DNA from: Lytechinus pictus
Taxonomy: Eukaryota; Echinodermata; Echinoidea; Temnopleuroida; Toxopneustidae
NCBI RefSeq assembly: GCF_037042905.1
Contig: NC_087259.1
Coordinates: 21,231,001 to 21,295,000 of the forward strand
Length of the DNA: 64,000 nt
Reading direction: 5' to 3'
Below are positions 1-13,350 of this stretch, piece after piece. How positions within the stretch are numbered: the stretch's first letter is position 1; each line of letters starts with the position of its first letter. The notes beneath the pieces are model-generated. The model did no database searches. It had not been told where the DNA came from and was given only the letters and a program-made list of their open reading frames with translations. Position numbers and translations under genes: made by a program.

Positions 1-134
1 GATTGATTGGTTGTAAATATGCACGTATGCATCTTATAGCAGAAGTTCAACTTAATGTGCTGTTGTTAAAATTGACCAATGCACACTGTAGTTACTGATA
101 TTTGCAAGCCATGGCAGTTTCTTGAAACACTTAA

Positions 135-1067
135 GGACGTTCCACAGTTATGTTTGTGCGCATTATTATCTGCGCATATTTTACACTCTGCGCGCTGACG
201 TCACAATGGATGAATAGGTGATTAATTAGCTGTGGGTATGAATGGATTTTTCTCATCATCTGCACTGTAACTGCAGATCCGATGCATTATTTTATGAAGC
301 TAAAAAACTTTAATTATTCCATGGACCATTTAAAAAAACATCTACAATTTTAAAATATTTTACTCTGCAGTGCTGCCAAAAATCACGAATATGACCCCGA
401 GTTTGAATAAATGGTAGAGTGGTTTTGATTTTTTCTTCTCATAGATACAAAGCATTTGGCGCATTTTTGGTGTTTTAAAAAGCACATTTGCTCTAATGAA
501 AATGCTGATAGTTTGAAAACAAGCACATGAAGCCCTATTTTTTAATGTTTGCACCTCTTAGGTATACCTTCCTCTACAACTTTGCAAATTTTGGTGTAAA
601 TGACATGGATTTTGAATAAAGTGCAGCATTTATTGTACTTTTGTAGTTTGTAATTGAAATTTCACTTTTTTAGATTGGGTTTTTGTTATATTTTACGCCA
701 TTTTTAAGAACTGACAGTGCTGTTAGACTTAAAATTGCAAACAAATAGCACTATAAATAGATTCTCCATTCTAACGATACACTTATTAACTCTCTTGCGA
801 AATTTGATGACTTTTTCATGTATTTTGACTGAGTAATAGAGGTTTAAACTCATTGTAGTGATCTTGCGAGGTCTAAAAATGTCAAATTCCTTTGAATGCG
901 CAATCCGTAAGAACATTCATTCGGGTGAACTTTGAAGCTCCATAGCAAAAAATCAAGCACATGGACCTATGTTAATTTTTGCATATTTCGAATATTCAGG
1001 TTCTAAAATATCTATGTGCAAAGTTTGTTGAAAATGACATGGATATCATTTTAACTGTGGAACGTCC
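135..1067. mobile_element. TTAA-flanked inverted-repeat element
   Basis: Ends are GGACGTTCCACAGTTA and its reverse complement, flanked by TTAA at 131-134 and 1068-1071. 933 bp, no coding capacity seen. TTAA duplication is the piggyBac hallmark, although the terminal bases are not the usual CCC. Confidence 0.8.
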
Positions 1068-1204
1068 TTAAATGCTTAAGTCGGTTTTGGTCTGTGAAAG
1101 TGCCTATCTTTAGGAAGTCAAACAAAATATGATGCTGATTTGATAGGAAGTCAGAGTGGAGTAAATAAGAAAAAGCTTGTCTGTGATATTGTACATGTAA
1201 TATG

Positions 1205-1925
1205 CAGAGGCGTCGATCCTGGGGGGGCAGGGGGGGCGATCGCCCCACCAATGAAAATATTGGGGGGCAAACATATCGTTTTGCCCCCCCCAATAATTCC
1301 GCATGTGTAAAAAATAAAATAAGATTGTAATGTTACACAGAAATCAGCAAGCGAGATTGAAATACACAACTCGTTCTTTATTTAAAATCATGCTCAAAAT
1401 GTCCGCTTTTCAGATTGGAATATAAAAATTTTCAGCTCGCATCATTTCTGTAGCAAAAACCCATACTTTTCATGATTAATAGGTGAATAGAATGTCCCGT
1501 TTTCAGTTCTAAGCCTCAAAATAACTTGCGGTTCGATTTGCAATAATCTTTTGTTGGATATATATCTTGTTCTTAATTAAAAACGTCCATTAAACTCAAT
1601 TTTTTTTCTGATCAAAATATCAAAATTTTCAGCTCGCGCTTCCCGCTCGCATCTATTGTTTTTTAGATACCCATCTTAATCATTGGTACCAAAAATGCAT
1701 AGAATATCAAGCTTACAGGTCAGAATATAAAGAAATTTCACCTCCGGCTCTCGGCACTCGCATTATCTGTGTAGTGAGATATGTATCCTCATGACAAACA
1801 GTCCTAAACAGGCACCTTTTTCCTGTTATCAGATCAGTATACAAAAAAATTTCAGCTCGCGCTTCGCGCTCGCATTAATTTGTTGGTGAGATATGTGTCT
1901 CTATCTCATGAGTCATATACATATT

Positions 1926-1983
<58 letters not shown>

Positions 1984-2113
1984 GATATATATAGGCATAT
2001 AAGGGTGTGTGTGTGTGTGTGGGTGAGTTTGTTTGTTTTGTGTGATCGAGCGCCTTTGGAAAGTTGATTCATGATTTTGCCCCCCCAATCTGAAAAATGG
2101 ATCGACGCCCCTG
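1205..2113. mobile_element. hAT-like non-autonomous element with internal GC-rich repeats
   Basis: Ends CAGAGGCGTCGATCC and GGATCGACGCCCCTG are inverted, flanked by an exact 8-bp duplication GTAATATG (1197-1204 and 2114-2121), diagnostic of hAT-type integration. Inside are a G-tract/C-tract hairpin near the left end, four degenerate copies of a CAGCTCGCGCTTCGCGCTCG-type motif (about 1430, 1628, 1738, 1850) and a TA/GT microsatellite (about 1920-2020). Confidence 0.88.
1920..2020. repeat. (TA)n/(GT)n microsatellite
   Basis: Alternating TA then GT dinucleotides, interrupted once by ATAGATATATATAGG, inside the hAT-like element. Spurious His/Thr-rich frames arise from it. Confidence 0.95.
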
Positions 2114-2121
2114 GTAATATG

Positions 2122-3581
2122 TACATTATTACGAACAAGCTTTTTCTTGATATATCTTGTTTTTAAAGCTGATGAAATAATAAAAAAGAGGGGTTCATTC
2201 TTTTTTTTCAAAGTTATAGAAAGCAGAAAAAGGGTGGCAGATTTGTTGTTGATTAAAATGGTTGAAAGTAGAACGGGGAAAGTTGTAACTTTGTTTTGCC
2301 TGAAAAAATTCTTTGTCTCAACATCCAGTGCACTCCACACCCATGGGGATACTGTTTGCATTCTTGGTATAGCTACAAAAACAAAATAAAAAACAATTTA
2401 GTTCTGAGCAGCTTTAGACATGCATATAATTTACCATTTACATTATTTTTTTCTGCCTGTATGACTGAGTGTTTATTCATGTATGAGCTATGATAGGTGC
2501 CTCCAGAGGTTTGAAGTGGTAAGATTGTGGTTATTGTTGATTGCGTTTATAGATATACAGGTAATAATTGTGCTGGTATCACATTGCAATTTGCTCCTCA
2601 TTTTTTTTAATACAATGACGACTACACACAAAGTCCTCGAGTAGATTCTTACATAGTACTGTACAAAACGTAATTGGGTATGTTTCTCATGTGACCAAAA
2701 ATGTTAATCAAAATTGGTAAGCAAAATCATTCCCTGATTTAGTAATGCACTGTTGCATTTCAGTTTAGTTTGAGATAATCAACTTTTTTATTCAGTGATA
2801 AGGAGACTGTATTACATGTATATCTCTATGGAATATAAGCCACTTTTCTTCAGCCTTTTTGTTATGTGCACTATCAGTACAGTACTGCTAGAAAAAAAAA
2901 TTCACAGAGCATACTGCCTAATTGTAGAACATCTGTTCACGGCATTTGATTATACAAATCCAAAAATAGGAAGGAAAGTCAATACAATACCATTTAGCTG
3001 CCATTGAAATATCATTTGTACTAGGCATGCCAGAAAAGAGTATGATAAACCCACTATGTATTCTTTGCAAGTAAAATAATCATTAATCTGTTATGACTTT
3101 GAAAATCATTGACAGAATTTATTTTAATGCACTGATATAGGCTACACTGTACATGTACACTTTCCATTTTACACAATGAATTCTAAAATTAAACATAACA
3201 AAATATCAACTCGTAAAACCATGTTTATCAGAAGTACATGTAGTATTATGATCAAGAGAATTTCTTTCTCTATTGCTATTTTATTTCCATTGTCCATGAG
3301 TACAGTATTATAGAGGTTGACCTTGGTGCTACCTATTTATAGGACATGTTTGATTCCTTGTTTTTTTTCTCGGGTGATAGAATAATGTTTTTAATTAATA
3401 CAGGTTCTTGAAAACTTGATAAAGGTAGTTTTGGAATGTTACTTTTTGTATTTTCAGTTGCCACACTATTTAGGGGTCAATTAATGTTGGTATACTTCTC
3501 TGGTAAAGATTGAACACACAGTATCATAACATTTAGTGCCATCTATTCTTTATGGTTTTTTTTTTTTTTTTTTTTCATCAG
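2122..3581. other. Intronic or intergenic sequence, no gene seen
   Basis: AT-rich; presumed part of the FPGS intron preceding the 3582 exon. No coding exon or clear repeat boundary was recognised. It ends in a long T tract (3559-3575) serving as polypyrimidine tract for the 3582 acceptor. Confidence 0.6.
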
Positions 3582-6500
3582 TTCTCCGCACTTGGTTGAA
3601 GTTAGAGAGAGAATCAGGATAAACGGTCAGCCCCTTCCTAAAGAAGACTTTGCCAAGCATTTCTTCACAGTTTACAGTCGACTAGAGGCATCCAAGGACG
3701 ATTATAATGGCAAAATGCCTCCTTATTTCAGGTTTCTGACACTGATGGCATTCCATACTTTTCTTGAGGAGAAGGTATGTAAAATAAAAGACCCAAAGAA
3801 GTATAAATCTTTAGAATTGAGGATGACATTAAATATAGATATTGAGATTTAAAAATATAAAGAAATAGACAGTCTTCAATTCCATATGATGGAATGAAAA
3901 AAAGGTGTTCATGATGCCAAATATGGAATAGATCTTGTGGTTGTAGCCACCAATTAAAAATGAATAAAATGATTGATTGAATAAATGAATAAAAAAAAGG
4001 AAGACAGAAAGAAAGAAAGAATGAAGGGCTGAGTGAGTAAGTGAGTGAATGAATGGATGGATGGATGAATGAATAAATAAATAAATCAATCAGTAATTGA
4101 ATGAATAAATAAATAAACAAATGAATAAATAAATAAATAAATACACAAACAAATAAATGATAATTCATAAGTGAGAAAGACTATGCAATAGAATTTCTTG
4201 ATTTTTTTTGTTTTTCATGCAATTGATATTGGAGATGGTTTTAATTATAAAAACAACTCTATTTTCAGGTTGACGTTGCTATCATGGAAGTAGGCATTGG
4301 TGGGGAGTATGACTGCACTAACATCATCAGGTAAAAAAAAAGAAGATATTATTTTCAAAACCTGTATGAAGATGAGTGATTTTGATAGAGTTGGTTTATT
4401 TTACCTGACTGCTAGCATGAATTCTTGAAAGTCAGATGCCACGGGAGTTATGGCTTTACATCCCCTCAGAGGGACATATCGATCAGGATTAAAGCCGAAT
4501 TTGAGAAGTCTCAGAGATTTGATTGAATTGATTGTTTGACATGTTACAAAAGGGCAATTCATAATTTACTATAGAATGTGTAGGAAGCAAGATTAAGCAT
4601 AATGACAAAGAAAACATTTTATGCAGTTAAAGGTAAATTCCAGTTCTGGTAACGATCTCAAAATGACTTTTTACAGAATCTAATATAATGACCACCCAAG
4701 TGTCTGTTTGTATGAATAAAAAGTATGTGCCAAAGGATTCTGGAAGAAATTGTGTAATTGCTGAGAAATAAGCAAAATAAGCGCGGATTCGGTCACTTCC
4801 GTTGGGTCTTTATTCCAGCAATAATACACTGTCCCACGTGTGCCTATCTGTGTTGGCGATCTTCAGTGAGATCGTATTTCAGCTTAGATTTTATGATTTC
4901 ACAAAGTTCAGTTTATGTAACAGTACCAGATCTAGATCCACGATGATATAGTCATACTTAACCTTGGTTTTACAGACTTTCTCACGAAATTAGTGTTTTA
5001 CTGCAACTACTGTAATTTAGCTTTAAGTTATTTGAAATGTGAGGAACCTATTGAAATCAATGCTGAAGTACCCCAAAGATTTCCCTGGGGGTGCTGCATG
5101 GATTATTCTCAATAGGCAGCAACCCTGGAATTCTGGAACGTGTGAAAAAAATGGAGAAATGTAACCAAAATGACCTCCATTTAAAAAAAAAAATTGTTCC
5201 TAAGGCCCAGTCATTGTTTGTGTAAATGTATGTCTCTAAACTTTTGATTGTGGTGAATCATTCATTGTAAATTGAGGACATTTGTATGAAAGCAGAGTGA
5301 ACTAAACAGTTTAAAACAATAAGATTAACATAGCAAAACTGGAGAAAATGGTAACAATGATACACAGTTCCTGTACTGCACACATCACATTATGATATAT
5401 TCTCCCTATGTGCTTCCAAATTGTCATTTATTTTTCTTTAGGAAACCAGTCGTAGTTGGGATCACATCGCTTGGTATGGATCATATTGGAGTCCTTGGCA
5501 ATACCATAGACAAGATTGCATGGCACAAAGCTGGCATTATCAAGGTAGGAAAAAGTATGATATTGTACCCCAATTTAAGGGTGGTGTTACAAGGGGGGGG
5601 GGGCACATCCTTGTTTTCTCAAGAGTGAAAAGAAGAAAACAAGGAAGGAAGAGAATAAAGAAGAGTTTAAAATGAGGGGTCTGGGTCGTGAAAAGTAAAT
5701 TTATAAATAAGAAAGTAAGTAAGTAAATAATACCACATTTAGGTGAATTTTTCCCCCTTTCAAAGTACTCTGGTATCATCCCTGCCCAATTCTGCATAGT
5801 GCTCTCGTCCACCTATACACAATGTGATTTTAATCAAACACGACATGCAATAAACATTGATTGCCTTTCAGAGAGATATGTACATGAATACAAAATCCAA
5901 ATCATAGTGAAAATTGTATGATTTTAGAAATGTGAGAATATTTGCAGCACAATTATTTATTGCAGACATTTTCAGTTTGATACTATTTATAGATTATTCT
6001 TTATATTCTTCAGGGGTGGGAGAGTTCAGATTTTTTTGTTTTGATTTTCAGCTTAATTTCAGCTTATTTTTGGCTTTCCTCTGTACAAAAAGTATGGGAG
6101 CTCATTCTATTTTAGACTTTTTAAATGCACTTCAGCTTTTTTCTGATCTTTTTATTTGTGACCACTCATGCCCCTGATTTTTCTTCAGCCCGTTGTTTTC
6201 CCTTTTTAATGTAACCTCTTATTTTTGCATTTTTACAGTCCGGCCGACCTGCGTTCACTGTTCCCCAACCCGAGAAGTCTATCCAAGTCATCAAAGATCG
6301 GGCGAGGGAAAAACAGGTATAACGCTTATCTCTAAGTTTGCTCTTTTCAATTTCAAGAGAATATTATTTTTCTATTTCAAGTAGAATGGTTCTTCCAGCT
6401 CCATTTTAGAATTATATTTTACTTAACCCATGTCTGTAATTGTGATGTTTAAAAAAAAAATAATGGTACCCATTGGTGCAAAGTTTTACCCGGTCTGAGG

Positions 6501-9500
6501 TGTCAAAATTTTATGTAGCTTCTAGTTATACAATATTGAGGTGATCTTTAGCTTTATCTCTAAAGAGATATTTGGTTTACAAACTTTGTATTTTTATCAC
6601 AAAATAATGGAAGCACTAAAGCTTGTAAGTTCTCTCAATATTTTTATATACTGCAGTATCAAGACATGATTTAGTAGTGAAAAGTTAATTTCACAAAATA
6701 ATACTAACATTTTACAAGAACCTAAATTCATTTTTTTCTGACCTTGCCCGTACATTTGTTCCTTGCAGGCATCTGTTCACGTAGTCCCGAGCCTGATGTC
6801 CTATGGTTTCCATGGTGATGACATCAATCTAGGACTTGCTGGGACACATCAGCACTTGAATGCAACCCTGGCCCTACAGCTGGCTAAAACATGGGTGACA
6901 GAGGAACGACCGGGAGAGATAGATTTTGATGGTGAGGGACTGCTCCTTATTCTTTCCGTATAATGTGTAATCACTCAATATCTTTGTTTCCATGTATATA
7001 TTTTGATGTATTCAGCTGTGATATTATGTAGAGTTGTTTGTATTCCAATGTATTTCAGTGATTATATTTTTTGCTGTTATGTATTTCTTTTGCCAAAATG
7101 TAATAGGTATTCAGATTTGTGAAACCATGTTTTCCCTAATGTTGTGTCTACATTCTTGCCAATGGGCTGTGAAACCTTGTATTTCAACATTTAAGAAATT
7201 TGACGACAGCTCAGAATAATTTTTTTTATAGAGTTTATGACATAGCAACATTTTTTTTGCCCAGAAAAAAGTTCTTTTTAGGATTTATGAGACTTTTCAA
7301 ACAAAATGAGGTTGCCTCCATTGCCTAAATTAAAAAATGCAGCTTTATCTAAGCTGTTTTAGATTTTTGTTAATTTTGAGGTGCAAGGTTTTAATGAACT
7401 ACCGACAATATGTCTGTTGAAGAAAAAATTTAAGAAAAATTTAAAACAATTAAAGAAGAGAGCAAAATTTTTGCCCAGTAACAAGTAAAAGTAACATGTA
7501 TGCAACGTTTCATTCCTTTTTCTTCATATTGTTTCTAATTCAGCTTTTTTTATCTTTCTCTCTTGAACTAGATGATGACGGTGAACTGTCTTGTAAGTAC
7601 CCTAGGATCGCTGACACGTCACCTGTCACGGACGAAGTACTGAATGGAGGAGACGTACCACAGGCTGAGCCGTTCACTTTACCCAAACAATTTATAAGAG
7701 GTGAGAATTTCATGCCTTTTCAGCATTCATATAATTTGACAAGGCATTTATCTACATTTGCCACTCTCCACCCAGGTGTAGTAAATGGGTCCCCAATGGG
7801 AAGTATTCCTTGAGTGCTTGATGCATCAATCAGGGTAGCCGTGCTTAAGCCGGGGTAATAGTATGCAGTGTTAAAAAACTTTCACTCATTATGAAGAATA
7901 TTTACGAGTAAAAAAAAAACTTCAACTCATGTAACCCCAGGTCTGACGTCATGCTACTGGCCCGGTCGTAACCAGATAATCCGGCGCGAGAAGGTCACCT
8001 ACTACCTGGACGGTGCTCACACGCCTCGTAGCATCAAGGCATGCTGTAAGTGGTTTAACAGGAGGGCTGAAGCGGAAGCAAGAGATCTGGAAGGGCCTGT
8101 TGCCAAGGTTCTCATCTTCAATACCACAGGGGACAGGGACGAGTACAGTCTGCTGCCAAAACTAGTGGTGAGTCCACTGGTGTTCTGGAGAGCATTGCAT
8201 GGAACGATATAAGCTACTGAAATCATTGCATCTGATTGGCTCAGAGCAAATTAATCAGTGAAAGTCACAGAGTTTTGGATTATCAAAGACTCCCCTGATT
8301 GGTGGGATGAGTGGATGTGGCAATATTTCAGGTTTCTGACAACTTTGGCATCCAATTCTTTCCTTAAATTTTCTTTTGTTTTCTATTCTTTCATTATCAG
8401 TTCTTGAATGCCTAAGCCTTGAGGAGTAATGTAGCTAAAAAGACCCGATGGCTGCAAATATGAAGGCTTATATACACTGTGCCAGGTCCTGGTCAAGTTT
8501 CTGATATTCACTTGTATACATGTAGATGATAGACACCAAAGAAGAATGTTTGAGTATTATATATGTATTTCTAAATAAAGCCTTGTAGATTAGAGTGTTT
8601 ATCACAAGATTGACCTCTTGAGTTTCAACATTATAGCAACAGCCTTTGGCAAGTTAATCTATTTTTTGCATTACCCCCAGGAGATACAAGTGGGCATCTT
8701 GTATAAATTACAATTTTTTATGCATTCATTATATTGATTTCTTATTGTTTCCGTGGTGATGGAATACATTATTTGAACACATTCCCTGATTAAAAGCATT
8801 TTTTTAGTACATTCCTTGAAATTTTTCTTGAAAAATTCATTTTCAAGATTTTTTTTTTTAGTAGAAAATATGTCTTATGAATAATGATTTAATGGACTTT
8901 GGCGAAAGGTTTATTATAGTCCAATGACGTCACCCAAGTGTGAAGTCATATGAATATGATTAAGACCTCGTATTGTATTTTTTTGTCGCTGTTTAGGAGT
9001 CTGGATTCCACGGTACTGTCTTCTGCCCAAACGTCATTAGTCTCTACAGTCATGAGACAACAGCAGGTAATAATATCACTCTTCATATAAAGAATCCACT
9101 CAACCATTTTAAAGTGCCAGAAAATTTGATATCTATAGGATTTGTTGATGAGTATCAGTATGACACCTATCATATTAAATAGTAGTGTTTAATATGGCTG
9201 ATATTAAATAACAGTATTCCGGCTTTTGGGAAAGGAAAAAAAATTGCCATTTTTAACCCGAGTAATCTTATTCATTAGAACAATTTTATGTAGTATTCAA
9301 AAAGGTAATTTAAGATTTCATATTTCTAGAAATTTCCTGGCAATTCGTTTCTATTTCTTGGCTCTCAGGTGACAGGTATGCTATGGGTTATCATAATTCA
9401 ATTTAAATTTTTACTGAAGCTTGCTGCTATAGTCAAAATATCCCAGCCCAAGTACTGAAGAGTTCTTATGGGCAATTTCTTTAAATTTGTACACTAAATC

Positions 9501-10348
9501 CACTCTATATGGGACCTTTCTGAAATGATTTGTCTGTGTTCTAGATCATCTGAATAGATGTCCTCAAATCATGATACTGCTCCCACTTCATGAAGTGCTG
9601 TAAAAATGGAAGTGGGAGTCAGATGTAGATTTATTACTTTCTGGAATTGTCCTTTGACATGATATTGCAACCCTCTCTGTAGGTCTTATGGCTAGCCAAT
9701 ATTTATGAAAAGATATTCAATAATTCCTGGCTGTATATGCTGTTGTATTTAAACTTGTATTCATGTTTTCTGAGAGAGTGAATTTGAAATCTGATAATTG
9801 ATATGATATTTTTTGTTGTGGTTTCAGACACGACCAATCATACTACGACCACGGAGAGACAAATGAATAGATGCGAAAAGAATTACATAGCTTTCCAGAA
9901 TCTTCTAAAACAACTTCAGACAGATGCTGCCTCCCCTGAAACTCCAACTGCTGCTCATGGAGATCCAAGTCACATTGAACACGTACAGGCCTCAGGGTCC
10001 CTCAATCAAGTGGTACAACACTCCCCTGTTGATCCAATGGATCAGCCCTCGAGCACTTGTGACCAAACAGGTGATAGAACACTGACTAGCAATCTGGATA
10101 GAACTGGTTCAAACCAGTTCGTGAATACCAAGATAGTGAAATTACCATCCATGACCGATGCTCTACAGTGGGCCGCATGTTGTAAAGACTCCCATCTGAG
10201 CTCTCCAAGTATACACGACCCCACCCCATCAAACCATGCAATATCGGCCAATCACATTCAAGTATTGATAACAGGAAGCCTCCATTTGGTTGGAGGGGTG
10301 ATCAGTATACTAGATCCCAAACTAGCATGCATGCCGAACTCTGAATAA
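3582..10348 (+). CDS. FPGS: Folylpolyglutamate synthase, 3' nine coding exons (5' exons outside window)
   Basis: ATP-dependent ligase of the Mur-ligase/FolC family that adds gamma-linked glutamates to folates, retaining them in cytosol and mitochondria. Coding exons with GT/AG borders and continuous phase: 3582-3774, 4269-4330, 5442-5544, 6239-6316, 6769-6931, 7572-7700, 7941-8167, 8997-9066, 9828-10348 (stop TGA? read as TAA at the end of the last exon). They encode about 514 residues. Visible motifs: SPHLVEVRERI and MPPYFRFLTLMAF (first exon), EVGIGGEYDCTNIIR, TSLGMDH with the family Asp-His, GTHQHLNATLALQLA, YYLDGAHTPRS with the C-terminal-domain DGAH, IFNTTGDRD, and a closing VLITGSLHLVGGV. 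The first exon enters in phase 2, so it needs an upstream exon; the GTKGKGS P-loop part was sought in 1-3581 and not found. It is tail-to-tail with the GPR107-like gene. Family assignment is very secure; exact splice borders are by eye. Confidence 0.95.
3958..4155. repeat. Degenerate tetranucleotide (GAAT/AATA)n microsatellite
   Basis: Long run of GAAT, GGAT, AATA and GAAA units in an FPGS intron; it creates misleading open frames on the - strand. Confidence 0.95.
4631..5022. mobile_element. TTAA-flanked inverted-repeat element in an FPGS intron
   Basis: Ends AGGTAAATTCCAG and CTGTAATTTAGCT (11 of 13 matching when inverted), flanked by TTAA at 4627-4630 and 5023-5026. About 392 bp with no coding capacity. 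Confidence 0.65.
7743..7870 (+). mobile_element. SINE fragment (tRNA-head family, middle part)
   Basis: CACCCAGGTGTAGTAAATGG..ATTCCTTGAGTGC..TAAGCCGGGGTAATA closely follows the body of the fuller SINE at 63511. The tRNA-like head is missing. It lies in the FPGS intron just before exon 7941. Confidence 0.75.
8168..8310. mobile_element. Diverged relative of MITE family 4
   Basis: GCATCTGATTGGCTCAGAGCAAATTAATCAGTGA matches the core of the element at 26206. Its ends are eroded. It lies directly after the FPGS exon ending at 8167. Confidence 0.5.
9828..10348 (+). CDS. FPGS: FPGS terminal coding exon with variable linker
   Basis: Last coding exon, entered with two bases after a GTTTCAG acceptor. 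It holds the family's poorly conserved C-terminal linker (rich in S, T, P, H, Q and D, roughly 130 residues) between the Rossmann-like C-terminal domain and the conserved end. Conservation returns at DALQWAACCKDS (equivalent to the HALQW segment of vertebrate FPGS) and at IQVLITGSLHLVGGVISILD near the stop. The open frame extends left of 9828 into the intron, but the phase from the preceding exon (8997-9066) fixes the junction at 9828. Confidence 0.88.
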
Positions 10349-10990
10349 TCATCACTACTTTAGAACATCATTTTATATTCTTCATGAACATTTAATATTG
10401 AAAAAAGAGGTTCATCTTGTTTTTAAAGATGCCATGGATAATATCATGTATACATAGTTTGTATATCTGGTGCTTTCTTGTACTATCTTATTAACATTCT
10501 TCCATTAACCCAGGTGAATGAATCATTTATCTATCTAAAGCCAAATGGAAGTAAATTGAAGATTTAATAATAATATTACTAAGTTAGACTTGTATTGTGC
10601 CAAATCCACTCTGTAGAGTGCTCAAGGCACTTATCAAGATTTTTTTAAATTTTTTTTTGTAAGTTTCAGAAGTGAAACATTTTTTTGATTTCTTCAGAAA
10701 GGCTGTTCCATTAAGGGATTAGTGGACAAATTATCTTCCCAAGTTTTGGAAACTTTGGGGTAATGAAAGAACTGGTAGTGGAGGAACATAAGGATCTTGA
10801 AGGGGTGTAGCCTTTATTTGTTGAAATAAAGTACTGCGGAGAATAACCATGCAAACAGTTGAAAGTTACAAACAAAATATTAAAAATGATATGTTGTTTA
10901 CAGGGAGCCAGTATAATAGACGAACCAGATGCCCAGTAATATTCAGGATTGTCCAAAGACTCTACTGCCACTAAACAGTATTTAAATAAA
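10349..10990 (+). other. Probable FPGS 3' UTR and dispersed-repeat sequence
   Basis: This stretch follows the FPGS stop. Candidate poly(A) signals AATAAA lie at 10825-10830 and 10985-10990. From about 10565 it contains a run of AAT/ATT units followed by a segment (TGCCAAATCCACTCTGTAGAGTG region) that looks like a dispersed repeat tail rather than gene-specific UTR. Which signal is used cannot be told from sequence. Confidence 0.45.
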
Positions 10991-10999
10991 GTATACCAA

Positions 11000-12630
11000 T
11001 TACCGAAACGGTTTTGAGGCCACTTGCAAGTCTTGGGAAGAGAACTTCTTCATCAGTCATCATGCACATAAAACTGGCATACAATTTGTGATTTTTGTGG
11101 AGAGTCTTTAAAGTGCGCATTTAAATATTCCTTTACTTGGAAAATCTGTTACCTCTAATTGAAACAGGTTTTTCTCCAAATATTACATTTGTAAAGATAA
11201 TTTGACTTGGCAAGTCCTAAAGTTCAAGTTATTCTTCCATAAAATATGTGCCATTGCATGGCTGAATATTAGTCTCATATTGTAGCTTGTCATGTAAGTT
11301 CCATTTTTATACAAAAGGTTTTAACTACAGGTAGTCATTCACCTCAAACTTTTAGAACAAACTACTGTATATTTTTTAGAGAAATGAGAGAGAATGACGT
11401 GTGTATGTGTGTGACTTTACTTCTGTTTTGTAGAATATCAGTATCATTGTATGGTGGTTTTAATTTGTTTATTGCAATTATTCTCACCTTCAATTAAAGA
11501 AAGCATAGTTGCTTGTTGATGATGAAGCTGTTTTTGAACCAGGAAGGGATTAGATAACTCGTGTTGTTGTGGGGCCAGTTGCAGGGACAGTTACGATCAA
11601 ACGCAACTTGATTTTCAACTAATCAAAGGCATGTATTCCAGACTTGTGATTGATTTTTGTTGAGTTGTGATTGAATGCAATTCTTTCTCAAACAGGCCCT
11701 TGCAGTTGGGTGTAGGTTCAATTCAAAGCTTATTTCAGTCAATCAGTCATAAAAATACAAATTTTGATAAAGACATGGGATTGAGAGCCCAAAGAAGTTT
11801 AAAAAACAAGCTTGTGGGTGGGGCACCACCAGGATGGAATCCAACTGCTGCACTTCTTTTTTTTCTCCATTTGCCTCTCTTCACCCAAGTGTCACTCATG
11901 TGACAGTTGAATGTAATTTTTTAACCCTATGTTAACTGGGCAATTCCAGACCAGGGTTTTAGAATTTGACCCCAATTCAGCACTCAAAATGCTGATCTTG
12001 CGATCGCCCTGAAAATTTGCAAGCCCGTAGAGCCAGATGTAAACTACAAGACTGATTAGTAAAATTTTCAAAAGATTACTTTTTATTTAATTGTTGACTT
12101 TGCTTTGCCTTAAACTCACTTTAACTAGTTAGTAGAATGATAATTTAATTTAAGGATATTGATTTTGATATTTCTAACAAATTCCAGGATAATAATAATT
12201 TTCTATGTATTTTATTGTTTGTGAATTTATTATGTATTCCTATGTTTTTTAACTTTATTTTATTGATTTTAGGGGAATGTTGTAAAAAACTACTCTTGAC
12301 TTTATAATGAATACTCCAAGAATCCAGTTCAATACTTGATTTTCAAGTGCAGTTGTCTGTGGCAAATTTTTAGAGGTTTATGTGAAAATAGAACATTATT
12401 CTTTTGTATACAGTATGTCTAATCAGCATTCAGCAGTACGCTGCACAATATGATATAATCTTGTGTCAATGAAATACCAATTGAATAGACAACACTGTGT
12501 GAGTCTGTGTCCATAATACGAAATATCACCTCTAATGATAATGTAGAATTTAGCTTTTGATATGTTAAAAGATACCTGCCTATCTGCTAAAAAAAACAGA
12601 CATTATTCCTATTGCCTCAATATAACATTA
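11000..12630. other. Intergenic sequence, nothing recognised
   Basis: AT-rich sequence downstream of FPGS with only short chance frames; no RNA gene, no conserved coding segment and no clear terminal repeats were seen. Confidence 0.5.
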
Positions 12631-12631
12631 G

Positions 12632-12930
12632 AGGCCCGTATTCCGAAGGTAGGTTTAACTCAGGCCATGTCTAAGTCTGTGCTTAAATTATGGGAAGCCA
12701 CAAATGTCAACATTTTCCTTACATTGTATATTTCTAATGATTAATGTGCTCTTTTCTAACTCAAGAATGGTGAAGAAAGCTATCTTATTTAACCTTCCGA
12801 AATATTTAAGAATGATTTGATAGAAAAATGAGCTGATACATTTATGACACATTTGGCTATCCATAGTTAAGCCACAACTTCAAACCAGCGTTTGAACTAA
12901 ACCCGACTTCAGAACACAAGCCATAAGGTC
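12632..12930. mobile_element. Possible MITE with imperfect inverted ends
   Basis: GGCCCGTATTCCGAAGGTAG..TTTAACTCA at the left is roughly inverted as the TGAACTAAACCCGACTTCAGAA block near 12893-12920. Arms are diverged and no target duplication was established. Confidence 0.45.
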
Positions 12931-13216
12931 CAAGGGGAAAGGGTCATAAAATAATCCCATATCAATATCACCCGCCACTCTCATCTCCATGTCTACATGT
13001 ATTTCATGTGTCAGTCTTTGCTCAACGTGTATGACTTCATCCGACGGGGAATTTCAATTATTGCAACTCCTCGACGAAAAATAACTTTGGCGTATGGCAG
13101 ATCTGCATCTCTGCTTCATTAGTTTCATGCTTTGTCCGCTTGTATGTGAATCATGGGTTTCTTCAAAGAACATATCAGCATCCACGTTGTTGATCCCTCT
13201 CATGATTTTGAAGATC

Positions 13217-13350
13217 TGGGGCACATAACACAAAGGTTAGCAAACGATCATACGCTTGATTTTCACGATTGATTGTACGTTGTAGTCAATGCAATCAATC
13301 GTAATGATATTCTTCTATGATGATTTCTAAGCTGTATGTTTCGGGCCCCT
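13217..13350. mobile_element. MITE family 1, copy 1
   Basis: Hairpin-like element running from GGGGCACATAACACAAAGG to the complementary GTTTCGGGCCCC, with a TTCACGATTGATTGTACGTT core shared with copies at 31488 and 59253. Confidence 0.75.

Noticed and set aside
1875-2361. Open frames of 87 and 151 aa on the - strand
   Set aside because: The His/Thr-rich part comes from the GT/TA microsatellite inside the hAT-like element; no homology is recognisable.
1-3581. Upstream FPGS exons with the GTKGKGS P-loop
   Set aside because: Searched by eye on the + strand and not found; the 5' part of FPGS is presumed to lie outside the window.
3728-4168. Open frames rich in FIYLFIHLFIY-type sequence on the - strand
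   Set aside because: Produced by the tetranucleotide repeat in an FPGS intron.
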